Assembly: GCF_018687715.1 (NCBI RefSeq)
Contig: NC_056757.1
Location: 29,183,501 to 29,247,500, forward strand
DNA length: 64,000 bases
Direction: 5' to 3'
From: Carya illinoinensis
Lineage: Eukaryota; Streptophyta; Magnoliopsida; Fagales; Juglandaceae
Made by a program: the position numbers and the translations under genes. A model generated the notes under the pieces. The model saw nothing but the letters and a program-made list of their open reading frames with translations, searched no databases and was not told the origin of the DNA. Below are positions 21,828 through 33,128 of this stretch, one piece after another; within the stretch, counting starts at the first letter, position 1; every line of letters starts with the position of its first letter.

Positions 21828-22299
21828 AAGATTAAAATGACCATTTGTGAAGAATTATATAAGATGAAAATGATTATTTACGATCAAAACAAACTTATTT
21901 TAATAGAAAATAGTTATTTTTCACAAAAATTAATCAAGCCATAAGCTTTTGACAAATCTAACCTTATAATTAAGGACAATATCTATTAACTAATTAGGTT
22001 ACTTTATATTTTACAATAAATAAAATATTTGTTCAAGAATGGTGATTTATTTTAAATTTTTTAAGGAGTTTAAAAAATATTTACAAAAAAATATGAAAAG
22101 TGTAATTTTCGGTGACCTTAACTTTGTCTAATAAATAATTCTATTTATAAGTTGATGCGACATGTATTATATACCTTCTGATATATCATTATTTGTTTTA
22201 TAAAAATAACTTAAAAATTTAAATATTATAAATTAAACTTTACCAAAATTAATTACTATTTCCGGTAATCATAGAGGCCGCAGGTTGTGCTTGGCCACT

Positions 22300-22505
22300 A
22301 AGATTTTTCAGATAAGAATTTTGAGTTTTAAGATTAAATATTAAAATATTATATTTTAATATTATTATTATTTTGAGATTTAAAAAAATAGGAAAAAAGT
22401 TAAATTATTTATTATATTTTATATGAAAATTTAAAAAAATTATAATAATAAAATAAAAATTTTATATTTAAGATAAAAATTATTTGTGGTCAAACAGTAT
22501 CTAAG
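22300..22505. mobile_element. Miniature AT-rich element of the GAGATGAGAT family
   Basis: Contains 'ttttgagttttaagattaaa' and the 'aatattattattattttgag' core found in the copies at 23940 and 30893. Inserted in unit 2 of the tandem duplication. Confidence 0.5.
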
Positions 22506-23060
22506 ATTCTTCCCAACAATCAAAACATCAATTAGCGACGCCTATCTGCTCACCTGAGGAAAAAACCATCTTTTTGACTCATTATATATTGGGGACCTTG
22601 ACCTTGAAAAATATTTTTGACCATTCCATATGAAAAATGTTTTTATAAAAAATGTTTTTTTATTTTTTTATTATTATTTCTCTAGAATACTTGACCGTTA
22701 TAGACGACTAATATTTATATAAAATATCCCATATACAAATTGGAACATAGTTATTCTACAACTTCTACATTACATGACATAATTTAAAATTAAAATAATA
22801 AAATTTAATTTATAAAATTCAATTTAATTTTAATAATATTTAACTTTCAAATCAAATTAGGCCAGGTAAGAAATTTGTTGTATAAAAACTTTAGAATAAC
22901 ATTTGCTCAAATTTTTATATTATTTATTTTATAAATATTAAATTTTGGATAGCAATTTCATCCGTATCATGAATTTTTGAGATGTCATTAAATTCTGAAC
23001 AAATATTATTATAAAAGTCACATGACGTGTTTGTTTGACTAGATAACTTACATTTTTATC

Positions 23061-23755
23061 CAATTAATTTTTAGCAACAATGAGATGAATTATTCCAAGA
23101 ATTAAAATTAAAAGAAAAGAAAACGTGCGCCTCCAAAATGCATGCATATTGCTAGAAGCTAAGTCAATAATAAAAATTAGACACAAGAATCGTTCCTTTT
23201 ACTTCGTTGAAAGAAAGAAAGAAAATTGAAATGATATCATTCTATCTCTTACTATTAGTCCAAACAAACAGTAATTTTCGTGACTCATTTCCTGCAAGTT
23301 TCCTTTTTGATTTATTTAATTTGACCATAGAATATCAGTTCAGAAATTTCCAAATAATAAAAAATAAACACCATAAATATATCTAATCTTCTTTTTTAAT
23401 TTTCTCCACCTCATGACGTATTAAATATATATTACATGCAAAGTACGACTAATATTCCCAATTAATTAAATTAAATTGGTCATCTAAATTGAAAACCAAA
23501 CAGGATTGAAATGATTAGTGTGGAAAAGAGAAAAACGATGGCCGGAATTAAGAAAATCTGCGAGCGTTACTGTTTGCTGGTTAATCTATCTAGATATGTA
23601 CGTAAGACTAGGTTAGAAAAATGGGCAAATATAGAGTTGGGCACGTAAAGTTAATTGAAAGTGAAACAAAGTCATCAAACATATGTTGTACATTTGGAGG
23701 GCAATAGGTTGTTAAAATGATGTTTTTCTTTTCTTTTTGGTTTGGCAGAAGAATT
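23061..23755. other. Intergenic, no gene seen
   Basis: AT-rich sequence with no frame of interest. Confidence 0.4.
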
Positions 23756-24190
23756 TTCTAACCCTCCACATGGTATATAACGTACTACTCATGTGTCAAA
23801 GAAAAAAATTTCAACAATTGAGATTTATTTATTTTTTTACTTTTTCAAGATGCTTTGAGGAGAATCGTCTAACCCTCCACATGGTATATAACGTACTAAT
23901 GTAGAAGAAGTAAAAATTTTCAACAATTCATTTTTGCTTGGTCATGAGATTTTTTAAATGAGAATTTTGAATTTTAAGATTAAATATTAAAATATTATAT
24001 TTTAATATTATTATTGTATTGACATTTGAAAAAATTAAAAAAAAGTTTAAATTATTTATTATATTTTGTATAGAAATTTAAAAAAATTATAATGATGAGA
24101 TGAGAATTTTATATTTGAGATGAGAATTTTATGTGACCAAACAGTAATTTATTTTTTATTTTTAACTTTTTCAAAATATATTGAGGAGGT
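23756..24190. repeat. Short tandem duplication, second unit holding a MITE
   Basis: 'taaccctccacatggtatat' occurs at about 23759 and 23872, and 'actttttcaa' with 'ttgaggag' follows each (23839 and 24165). In the second unit a GAGATGAGAT-family element (about 23940-24147) separates the two landmarks. Confidence 0.65.
23940..24147. mobile_element. Miniature AT-rich element of the GAGATGAGAT family
   Basis: Contains 'taatgatgagatgagaattt' near the right end and the shared core. Inserted within a short tandem duplication. Confidence 0.55.
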
Positions 24191-24534
24191 CAAACCCAAA
24201 CAAAGACAGTCATATTATTTAATGAAGAAAAAAAACCCCCAAAATTCCGTACACTATTTGACAACCGCTAGCTCGTTAAAGACGTAAATTAACTTATCAT
24301 TGTTCATATAAAATTACATAATTCGGGAATATCTTAAAGTTCGAGTAGAAAGTAAATGAACAGAGTTTCACTATCTATATTTATTCGCTCGGATTTGACT
24401 CGTTATGCATAATCACTATTAATGCAGATAATATATACGTATGTACAAAATATGGCCTAAGCCAGTTGTTATAACCAACCAATATACCAAGCAACCAATA
24501 TCAGATAACATTAACAACATCAAGCTCCACTAAC

Positions 24535-24606
24535 CTTAAGGTACGGTTTGGATAGTGAGGTAAGATAGTTTAGATGAAAGTTAAAAGTTGAATAATATAT
24601 TATTAG
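24535..24606. mobile_element. Left half of a miniature element split by an LTR retrotransposon
   Basis: Starts 'cttaaggtacggtttggata' and stops at 'tattattag' exactly where the LTR begins. The right half resumes at 30893. Confidence 0.75.
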
Positions 24607-25224
24607 TGTTACGTCATGTTTCGCACACCTTTGAGCCGGGCTCTCATTAACTAGGGTCCCTAGTCTTGGACCTGTAAATTCAAAGAAAACACCGCGAAAT
24701 AAAGGTCGGGGAGTCTCCGATGTCAAAGTCAGTATTGTCTTAGAGTTTTGTGTGGGTGAATAAAAAATTTAGAGAGAGTTCTTCGTACTTGAGAATTGTC
24801 TTTTATACTTGATTCTTGGAGGTCAATTGCACATGCCTTGTGCCAGGAGCATATGTCACCTCAACTGTCCCTTTGGTCAGAGCCTTTTAATGCGGCGTGA
24901 CGAGTGGCACAATAATTGCGGTATAGCTTTCTGTCCCATTTGCTCATTTATAAGTGCTCTTCGTAAGCTTCCTCCTCACTTGCTTGTCAGTGGATCAAGG
25001 GTTCCATATGTTTATTATTATCCTAGCTATACAGGCCTTAAGAGGCTAGGCGTCATAGAGGGAGGCAGGGGTGACGTGTCCTTCGCATCCCCTCATTTAG
25101 AGACTTCCAGCGCGATCTTGGCCGGGAGCCCTTGATGGGCTGATGGATCGTGCAACCGACTTAGGCTCCTTCTATCTGGGCTTGCACTCTGAGCCTTAGG
25201 CCTGAGGGAAAAACCTTCCATACA
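24607..25224 (-). repeat. 3' LTR of the gypsy element
   Basis: Aligns with 30259-30892 along its length: 'ttagagttttgtgtg', 'atttagagagagttctt', 'ttgtcagtggatcaagggtt', 'gggtgacgtgtcc'. Many substitutions and small indels separate the two LTRs, so the insertion is not recent. Confidence 0.9.
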
Positions 25225-27150
25225 GTTAGTCAACCAATATCTGTTGGATTGGTTGGATAAGAATTTCTTTTTGCCTTCGCCTTCACATCTTCTAGCATTT
25301 TCAGCCGCTAGCTATCCTCCCCTTTGGAGCGAGCGACCATTTTCGCTTCTTGACCCTTCCACGCGGCAGGCCGTAGGTCGCCCCTATTTGGTCTTTTCGC
25401 CTTCCAACACATCGTGCGACAGTTCCCCTTCCAATTTTGTTGGAACGTCTTAGGCAATTGGATTTAGGTACTTGATTGCGTCCGTTATGTCTCTTCTGCA
25501 TTGATGGTGTTAGGCGACTCTTGTCACATGTCATCGTGCAATTTGTGCCATTTGGTGGTGCAAATGGTGTTAGGAGAATCCTGGTGTACTACTGCATCAT
25601 TTGGTGGCGCGCCCTAAAAGAGGTTGGGTTTGATCGACCTGACCTTACCACTCGTGAGTCCTCCTCACCCACAACCTTTTGATGCAGAGTAGGAATACTT
25701 GCAATTTCTATTCGGTCCAGGCGCTAGCTCATTTGGATCCACATTACAAGAAATTGAAAGGGTGTCACAGATGCTTCTTCTTCATGTCCGACAAGGGATA
25801 AGAGTTCTCCATCAGGTAAGCCAACCCGTGGGAATGCCTTGTCTGGGCCATCTGGGGGGTTGTGAAGGACGACAAAGTCGTGAAGTCCTTGGCGACACCC
25901 CAAGACATTGAACGCATCGAGATTGTACATGCTTGGGTGAAGGCCCACCCAAATGAAGTCCTTTCAGGCACCCTGCTGTCCAAAAATAACTTGCGGCGGC
26001 ATTTACCTCCCCCGGCCGATGAAAGCCAAGGTTGAGGAAATTCCTGTGGAGCTAGAGGTGGGTCCTAAGGCCACGACGGGCGAGGTTGTTGTGATCGTGA
26101 TCCCTTCCTTGGAAAAGTGTGATGCCGCTCCCTAGCTGTCGGTCGATGGGGCGTACTTTGACCTCTTCCATGCGATGGCTCAAAGGCTACTAGGACTCTT
26201 CTTGGGGATCAACTATATGCTATCTTTTGTTGCTTGCTTACTTCTTTTTCTCCTACTTTTTTTTTTTAATAACTTTCTTAGCATGTTTCCCCACCTATCT
26301 AACCTGGATTTTCCATGGCATGGCGTAGAGGGCGAGAACCAAGCGCTCTGGTCTTTGGCGCAGTTGACCCTGCACTGTGTCAATGAAGAGAGAGAGCACA
26401 TGGAGGAATTGGAGGACACGCTTCTCAAGGTGGAATTCAGTTAGGTGGAGAAGGTAGAAGAGGATTCTCCGTCTTCGCCAATGCAAGGCCCAACTCAAGG
26501 CCGCCCTGGTGAGGTCCCAGGAGGAGGCCTGCTTGCATCATCTTGAGGCTACACTCTCTATGGAGGTAAGGGACAACCTTTAGGAGTCCTTTGATTGCCA
26601 ACAAAAGGAGCTGGATAAGCTCGAGGTCGAGAAGGTGGAGCCAACCAAACAATAAAATTTACTGCTTGATTCCATAAGTGGCTCGAGTAGAGGTTCAAGG
26701 AAGCTGTGGAGTCTAATAAGAAGAAAAAGGAATCTCTGAAAGAGTGGTCCAAGAGCATAAAGGCATTGGAGGTCAAGAAGACTGAGGCCAATCAAGCGAT
26801 TGCTACCCACGAGGAGACCAACTGAGACTTGTGCTTTCTCCTTGATAGTGTCAGCTTGACCTTCCTCCAGCTGCACCAGGAGTTGTCACATGTCCGCCAG
26901 GTTCGTGACAACTCCTATGAGCAATCTGCGGTCGTTGGACCTCAAGATTCTTGCTTATGACCCAACGGTTTTGAAGCAAGGCACCTTAATAAGGAAGGAC
27001 CTGATTCCAAGTGTGCTCTTGAATGACCTTACCAGCTAAATGTTTTTCTTTTCTTCCTTGTAAAGTTATTTGTGAAGATGTAGCAATTTTCTTTCCCTTT
27101 TGTAAAGGCTTTAATCATCAATGAACAAATATTTTTCTTCAATGGTTTGT
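25225..27150 (+). pseudogene. Antisense-oriented gene remnant within the gypsy element
   Basis: On the + strand, opposite to pol. Segments read AHLDPHYKKLKGCHRCFFFM, WECLVWAIWGVVKDDKVV, IERIEIVHAWVKAHPNEV and NNLRRHLPPPADES, followed by a charged helical region (about 26310-26930; EEREHMEELEDTLLKVEF, LKEWSKSIKALEVKKTEANQ). This resembles the 'putative gypsy type transposon' proteins encoded antisense in some plant Ty3/gypsy elements. Stops and frame changes break it. A pyrimidine-rich tract ending in TTAG at 26281 suggests an intron 3' end. A possible transcript end is near 27110. Function unknown even for intact relatives. Confidence 0.6.
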
Positions 27151-27504
27151 TGTGTATTTTACTTTACTGTCTTTCCTTTAATTTTCATCGGTGGCCTAAT
27201 GGTCCGGTGGGGCCCAGACTACCACATTGACTTAGTCTGTGAGAACAAGGGTTGAGGGAAGTCCATAGGGACATAATACTTGCCTCTCTTTGCTGCTTCC
27301 TTTATAAGCTAGTTTCCTTCATTTTCTTCTACTTGCACCATGGGTCATTTGCCAATGGGCTTGACCCCTTTTTTTTTTCTTTTTGTAGTCGAATAACCCC
27401 AACCTTAGAAGAATAAGCCGTGCTAAGGGGAGACTGGGCTTCCACTCCGTGGGGAGAGAGGCTGGGATGCCGTTGGCCATGCCTCTTTAGTCTCCCTCAC
27501 TGGG

Positions 27505-28110
27505 GTGTTGTCTCGCAGTTGGCTATCTCAACATTTAGTTGGATTTAGGTTGGAGGTGGCTTCCGTTGTGCAGAGTGTGCATGAACGCAATCGTGCTATT
27601 AAGTGTCCTGCTGGCCCCTTTGGGTGTTTAAGAGGTCAGGCAATCCTTGACCTTTCCTACCTGTTAACTCATTACGGGGTCGGTGGCAAGATGGGCACCG
27701 CAATTGTTGCCAATGCCTTGTCTTCTATCCACTTGGTAAAATAGTCTACCACGACCATCACAAACCTCCCTCTCCCTTTACTCAGGGCGAGGTGATGGAT
27801 ATCAGTTCTTTCGGCGGGCAATGGGGTACTTTAGAGTATTCTTGGCACTTTTTACACTTCTGCACATATTCCTCAGCATCCTTAAGGACACGCGGTCAGT
27901 AGTACCCCACTCGCATGACTTTGTCTGCCAACACCTTTCCTTCGTAATGGCTGCCATAGATTCCCTCTTGTATCTCTGCTAACATGTATTAGGCCTCTTC
28001 AAACAAGATGCACCTCAGAAGGAGTGTAGAATATCCCATTTGATACAAGATTCCGTCGACTATGGTATATCATGCTGCTTTGTTGCTGATCTTCTTGACT
28101 TCCCACCTAT
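27505..28110 (-). pseudogene. Ty3/gypsy integrase remnant
   Basis: On - the zinc-binding part reads ADKVMRVGYY, then a stop, then PRVLKDAEEYVQKCKKCQEY; the core begins VVVDYFTKWIEDKALATIA. The rest of the DDE core is lost or scrambled towards 27505. Stops are present, so it is inactive. Confidence 0.75.
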
Positions 28111-28189
28111 CGTCGGGCACCTCATTGGCTTCCAAATATTTGATAATGTTTAGTACCCACGTCGATGGTCCTAGTTCAACCTCCATTAC

Positions 28190-29094
28190 CTCAGTACTTA
28201 CGGTGGGTACCTCGACGGTCTAGAACACTGTTAGCTCTAGGAGAGAGGCACTCTCTTGTCCGGATGCCGTTCTTGTTAGCCTGTCTGCCTTGTGATTTTT
28301 GGCTCTCAAGATTTACTGAATCTGGAAGTAATTGAAGTAGGTGCGCTTGACCTCTATCATCATTAGATACTTTTTCAACTGCTCGCTCTTTGCCGTGAAT
28401 TCTCCTCACATTTGGATAACCACTACCTAGGAATCAGCTCATACTTTTACTTCCTCGGTGCCTAGGGACCTAGCAACTATCAGACTCAAGACTAATGCCT
28501 CGTATTCTACCTCGTTGTTTGTAGTTTTGAATGCCAATCTTGTTAGCATAGTTATGTTTTCCGCCCTTGTATGTAACTATATGCACTCCCACTCCCTCTC
28601 TAGCCTGGCAAGATGTGTCGTCGACAAAGACTTGCGAGGGCATCATGGGTTATGCATATTTGGCCTCATTGAAGAAGCTTGTGAACTCTGTCATGAAATC
28701 TGCCAACACCTACCCCTTAATCGAAGTACGTGGTGCGTATCAATGTTGAATTTGCTCAACTCCAAGACCCATTTTGTGAGGTGGCCTGAGGCGTCCGACC
28801 TTTGCAGGATCTTTTTCAGGAGGGTCACGGTGAAAACTTTGACCAGGTGAGCTTGAAAATATTGGCAGAGTTTTTGAGTGGTTACTATCAAGGTGAAGGC
28901 GAGTTGATCTCTATAGGGGTATTTGGCCTCTGCTCCTTGATAGGCTTGGCTGGTGTACTATACAGGTCTCTGGACCCCACCTTCATCTCGTACCAAGGCT
29001 GAGGAGGTTGTCTGTGGGGAGACAGATAGGTATAAAACCAAGGCCTCTTTGTACCTGGGCTAGCTAAGCAACAGAGGGTTGGTGAGGTACTTTT
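28190..29094 (-). pseudogene. Ty3/gypsy RNase H remnant
   Basis: On - it reads LHFFKVLWKAQNWDEECDRA and LTNPLLLS, then YKEALVLYLSVSPQTTSSAL, VYYTSQAYQGAEAKYP, then VFTVTLLKKILQ and GHLTKWVLELSKFNI. This is the RNase H plus the connection after reverse transcriptase. Frameshifts and stops interrupt it. Confidence 0.8.
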
Positions 29095-29916
29095 TTAGGG
29101 TTTCGAAAGCTCGGTCGCACTCTTCATCCCAATTTTGAGCCTTCCACAACACTTTGAAGAAATGGAGGGTTCGAAAGCACATTTTGCCGGGTTCAACTTC
29201 ATTTGGTACTGCCTCAGCTCTGCGAAGGCTTTTCGGAGGTCGTCTAGGTGGTGCTCAGAAGTTTCACTTTTGACTAACACATCATCAATGTAGACCTTCA
29301 TGTACCTCCCGATCTGAGCTTTAAACATGTGATTAACCAATCGTTGATAGGTGGCCCATGTCTTCTTCAACCCGAACACCATGGCTGAGTAGCAGTATAA
29401 CCCTCGGTCAGTGATGAATGACGTCTTCTCCTCCTCGTCCGGGTTCATGAGAATTTAGTTGTACCTGGAGTATATGTCCATGAATCTCAGCATGCAATGA
29501 TCTATCGTTGAGTCAACGATTAGATAGATGTGGGGAAGCAAAAAGTTGTCCTTTGGGCATGCCTTATTCAGGTCGATGAATTCCATGCACACCTTACATT
29601 TGCTGTTTGGTTTCTTTACCAACACCACATTGGACAACCAGACTGGGTAGTGGACTTATTGTATGAATCCCGCCATAAGTAATCGGTCAACCTCTATGGC
29701 AATGGTGGCGTTCTTCTTTGCACTAAAACTGCTGCATTTCTTTCTTACCCCTTTAGCCTTGGGGTCCACACTTAAGTGGTGTTGCATGATCTTTGGGTCG
29801 ATTCCTGGCATGTCCTCGTAACTCATTTCGAGAGTCATCTCATTGTTGATCTTGGCAGTGGCTTCAGGGCAGCTCAAGTTCAATAGGACCAATTCTAGCA
29901 GCTCCTTTGGCTCCAC
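29095..29916 (-). pseudogene. Ty3/gypsy reverse transcriptase remnant
   Basis: Three open pieces lie in the same - frame and are separated only by stops (about 29455 and 29653). They read VDRLLMAGFIQ, then SNVVLVKKPNSKCKVCMEF and DLNKACPKDN, then FGLKKTWATYQRLVNHMF with the catalytic motif YIDD intact at about 29281-29292. After NPAKCAF about one hundred residues of the usual thumb/connection are missing. Closest in style to plant gypsy elements with the TTGGCGCCGTCTGTGGGA leader. Confidence 0.85.
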
Positions 29917-29928
29917 ATTCCTAAGTGC

Positions 29929-30258
29929 TTATTCATCCCGAATCTCGCCATCTGCTGGGGCAGACTTGGGTGGGGATGGGAGGAAGTCCTGTGCGCTCTT
30001 CCTTTGTTCCTCGGTGTTGGCTCCCCCTTTAACACTACCGGAGCCTATGCACTTGTTTGGTTCTACATTATCTCTTAGTTCATTGGTGGCTTGATCAAGT
30101 GTCTTTTTCTCCTTCCCTTCTTTTTGTTCCGTTGCCACGATCCTTGTTTTCATGTTTGCCAATATTACTTCCTCCTGCCCCCGAGTTGCTAGAGAACGGG
30201 TTGTTACAGGCGTACGAATGACACGTGAAGTCTATAAAGATCCCACATAAGGAGTCAT
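29929..30258 (-). other. Leader and gag-region remnant of the gypsy element
   Basis: Between the 5' LTR and reverse transcriptase only about 340 bases remain, where a complete element has several kilobases of gag and protease. The sequence adjoining the LTR on - ('tccttatgtgggatc') looks like a degraded form of the leader at 19883. A 77-codon frame (MANMKTRIVATEQKEGKEKK) has no recognised domain. Confidence 0.5.
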
Positions 30259-30892
30259 TGTTAATGTCGTGTTTTGCACACATTTGGGCCAGACTCTCAG
30301 CAATTCGAGTCTTTAGTCTTAGGCCTGCAACACAAAGAAAACACTACGAGACGGCGATCGTGGTGGTGGCCAGAGAGTCTCTGATGTCAAAGTTAGTATT
30401 GTCTTAGAGTTTTGTGTGAGTAAATCAAGAGTTTAGAGAGAGTTCTTCATACATGAGGATTGTCTTTTATACTTGGTTCATGGAGGTCAATCGCCCCATG
30501 CTCTATGTTAGGGGCATATGTCACCTTAGTTGTCCCTTTGGTCAGAGTCCTTTAATGAGATTTGGCCTTCTGGGTTAGTGCAATAAATGTGGCATGACTT
30601 CTTGTCCCCTCTACTCATTTGCAAGCATTTTTTCTGTTAGCTTCCTCCTCACTTACTTGTCAGTGGATCAAGGGTTTCCCATGTTTACTGTCGTCCTGGC
30701 TGTGATGGCCCTCAGAGGCTAGGCGTCTTAGGGGCTACCGGGGTGACGTGTCCCTCACCTTCCTGGCTTTAGGGACTTCTAGCACAATCGTGGCCAGGGC
30801 GATTGTTGGGCTGATAGGTCATCTGACTGGCTTAGGCTCCCTTTATCTAGGTTTGCACTCTGGGATCAAGGCTAGGAAAATATTTCCTTATA
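30259..30892 (-). repeat. 5' LTR of the gypsy element
   Basis: Partner of 24607-25224 (see there). Begins TGTTAATGTCGTG in + coordinates and ends TTATA at the target duplication. Confidence 0.9.
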
Positions 30893-31012
30893 ATTAAAAT
30901 ATTATTTTTTTTAATATTATTATTTTAAAATAAAAAATTAAATTATTTATTATATTTGTGTGAAATTTAAAAAAATTATGATAATAAAATAATATGAGAT
31001 AAAACTAGCAAT
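30893..31012. mobile_element. Right half of the split miniature element
   Basis: Resumes with ATTAAAATATTATT and the core 'taatattattattttaaaa', continuing the element whose left half ends at 24606. Confidence 0.7.
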
Positions 31013-31212
31013 TTAGGGCTTCCAGATGAACTGGCAATTTAGTGCTTCCAGATGAAGAAACTATTGTAATTTCTTGGTGAATAGAGTTGACTTGCTACTG
31101 CTAATCGTAGATGCTAAAGAATATATGATTCAGAACATTAATTATCATATGATTAAATCAACTATTTATCTAAATCATATTTGTGATGGTTTTGCAAATG
31201 TATGTATATGTT

Positions 31213-31560
31213 TAGGGCTTGTTTGGGAAGTAACATGATCTCATTTTATTTTATTTCAAAATTTTTTATAATTTCATTTTCAAATATCATTACTTTTTAA
31301 TTTCAAGTATTTAATATTTTCATCTAATCGTTACATATTTTTCAAACTTCCAAACAAAACATAAAAAAACAATACTAACTTTTCAAATTTCAAAAGAAAA
31401 ATTATATTAAAAAATTATATTATAATAATATTTTAACTCTATAATATTTTTATTTAACTTTTTTCTCTCACATCTTTAAAATCTAATAAAATATTTTAAC
31501 TCAAACTATTTCATTATTATTCTTAAATAATTTTACTACAAATCGGAAGTTCTGAGATTC
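31213..31560. mobile_element. Miniature AT-rich element of the GAGATGAGAT family, reverse orientation
   Basis: Starts 'agggcttgtttgggaagtaa' with 'catgatctcattttatttta' and contains complementary forms of the family core ('tataataatattttaactct'). Confidence 0.5.
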
Positions 31561-31905
31561 GAACTTTGCATTCACCGGAGTCATTAGACCGAACAAATTT
31601 TCTCGGTCTTGCAAGCATAACAAAATTTTTGTTATATCTTAACATCTAACTCATCGATATTGTGGGCTTAATTCCATATTGATTTGGGCTTCATTTCTTT
31701 ATTCACCGTTATTATTAAACTGGGCTGGTTGTTTTTGAATATCAGCCCAACACATACTACATTGGACTCAACGCACCCGTAATTTTGAATTCCCGGATCA
31801 TCGGTTGCATGTATCATGTATGATGCCATTCGAGTGGTGAAAGAGAAACTTTGCATGATGCCAACTTGTCATAACCACAGGCCGGGTTCCAAGGAATCTG
31901 GTCAA
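31561..31905. other. Intergenic, no gene seen
   Basis: Mixed-composition sequence. One 62-codon frame on - lacks family features. Confidence 0.4.
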
Positions 31906-32024
31906 AGCACGCTCACGTAGTACTGAGTTTGACAACCACCTCTATGGCCAGAAAACGTGAGAAGCGGTGTCAAAAGAGCAGGCATTAATCGGCAAGTTTT
32001 ATGCTTAGGTAATATTGTCGCGCA

Positions 32025-32170
32025 GAATTTTATAAAACAAACTCATGAATTGAATTTATAAAATATTTTAGATTTATTTTATAATAAAAATAATTATATA
32101 ATCTGACATATTTTGTCAAGTTATATTATTTTATAATTTTATTTTTGTAAAATCTCTTTATAATTAAAAG
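32025..32170. repeat. Palindromic AT-rich miniature element
   Basis: Family member in unit 1 of the local tandem duplication, with 'ttattttataataaaaataa' core and 'gtaaaatctctttataatt' arm. Confidence 0.55.
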
Positions 32171-32454
32171 CATATATATTCTATTTATCCTCTATTATTG
32201 TTTCTCGGAATAATAATATATACACAATTTCTTTCTACAATTCGATCTATAAAAAAGAAAAAAAAAATTAGGTTCATGACATGATGAAAATTAAAAATCA
32301 AATCACGTGTGGAAAAATCTCAAACACGTTGAGATGAAAATCAAACACGTTGACGTGAGTTCATGTTGGGTTTGACGACAACCTCTATGGCGAGAAGTAG
32401 TGTCAGAGGACATGCATTAATTGGCAACTTCTTTGTTCAGAGAATATTATAAAT

Positions 32455-32620
32455 ATAAAGAGATTTTACGAATTAACGTGAAGTCACGTGATATGTTAGA
32501 TTCATCTTATAATAAAAATAGATTTATAATTTGATATATATATATATATTACATCAAGGTATATTATGATTTTATAAGTTTATTTTTATAAAATTTGTTT
32601 ATGATTAAAATATTTTTATT
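32455..32620. repeat. Palindromic AT-rich miniature element
   Basis: Family member in unit 2 of the local tandem duplication; begins 'aaagagattttacgaattaa', with a TA microsatellite inside. Confidence 0.55.
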
Positions 32621-32849
32621 TTGTTTAATCTATGTTGTTATTTTTTCTGGGAATAATAATATATATTCACTATTTTGTTTACAATTATATAAAAAACCAA
32701 ACATGTTGAGACGAAAATTAAAATTAAAATCAGCCTGCAGCTGACTTCTCTAATTAAACTCAGTGATACTTATGTGGGTTTTTGTATTAAGACATAGTTA
32801 TTTCTTGGAAGAACATACAAGTGGCTGTAAGTAGCACAAAGTGATCATG

Positions 32850-32850
<1 letters not shown>

Positions 32851-32902
<52 letters not shown>
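32851..32902. repeat. Compound CA/TA microsatellite
   Basis: About 18 CA units directly followed by about 8 TA units, 230 bases downstream of the stop of RING paralogue 2. A good candidate polymorphic marker. Confidence 0.95.
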
Positions 32903-32903
<1 letters not shown>

Positions 32904-33128
32904 AGTAGCACAACATTCACTTTGACGATGGTTTCCAGCTACCATCTACAATGCAGGGAATAAGCCTCAAACTACTGTACTATGAAAAACGGAAGAACAA
33001 TTTCCTTGATTTTTCTTTTTTCTCTGGGAAAAGGCCAGACATGCAAAACAAAGGAGTACTAGTACCAGATTGTGCAGTATTAATCCCTGCATCATCAGCT
33101 AATTCGCCGGCCCCATCATGATTAATAT

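Larger units (their letters stand above)
19470..21830 (+). mobile_element. Decayed Ty3/gypsy retrotransposon, 5' half
   Basis: The left LTR ends in TTTAACA at 19882 and is followed by TTGGCGCCGTCTGTGGGATC, a leader typical of one plant gypsy group. The LTR body contains the conserved 'ctgacttaagcattgaagtg'. Downstream are gag and protease remains. Reverse transcriptase, integrase and the 3' LTR are missing; the sequence stops at about 21830, where tandem-duplication DNA resumes soon after. The LTR start is not resolved. Confidence 0.7.
19046..23060. repeat. Tandem duplication, unit 2, split by a gypsy remnant
   Basis: Left part 19046-19285 and right part 21960-23060 match unit 1 in order. 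Between them lie a MITE (19300-19448) and a decayed Ty3/gypsy element (about 19470-21830). The duplication is therefore older than, or independent of, the gypsy insertion. Confidence 0.7.
24607..30892 (-). mobile_element. Ty3/gypsy retrotransposon with two LTRs and an antisense gene remnant
   Basis: Two LTRs in direct orientation bound a 6.3 kb element: 24607-25224 and 30259-30892. The 5-base target duplication is ATTAG (24602-24606) and ATTAA (30893-30897). Pol reads on the - strand, so the right LTR is the 5' LTR. Order on - is: leader resembling TATGTGGGATC, a tiny gag-region remnant, reverse transcriptase, RNase H, integrase. A gene-like remnant on + lies between integrase and the 3' LTR. 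Gag is almost entirely gone and pol has stops and deletions, so it is not autonomous. Confidence 0.9.
31905..32690. repeat. Tandem duplication of about 430 bp, two units
   Basis: 'ccacctctatggccagaa' with 'gcattaatcggcaag' (31930-32000) is matched by 'caacctctatggcgagaa' with 'gcattaattggcaac' (32375-32440). Then in both come the palindromic miniature element and 'ggaataataatatata' (32204 and 32650). Confidence 0.75.

Noticed and set aside
26175..26444. Membrane-like frame MAQRLLGLFLGINYML in the gypsy element
   Set aside because: The hydrophobic part comes from reading through a T-rich, probably intronic tract; treated as part of the antisense gene remnant.
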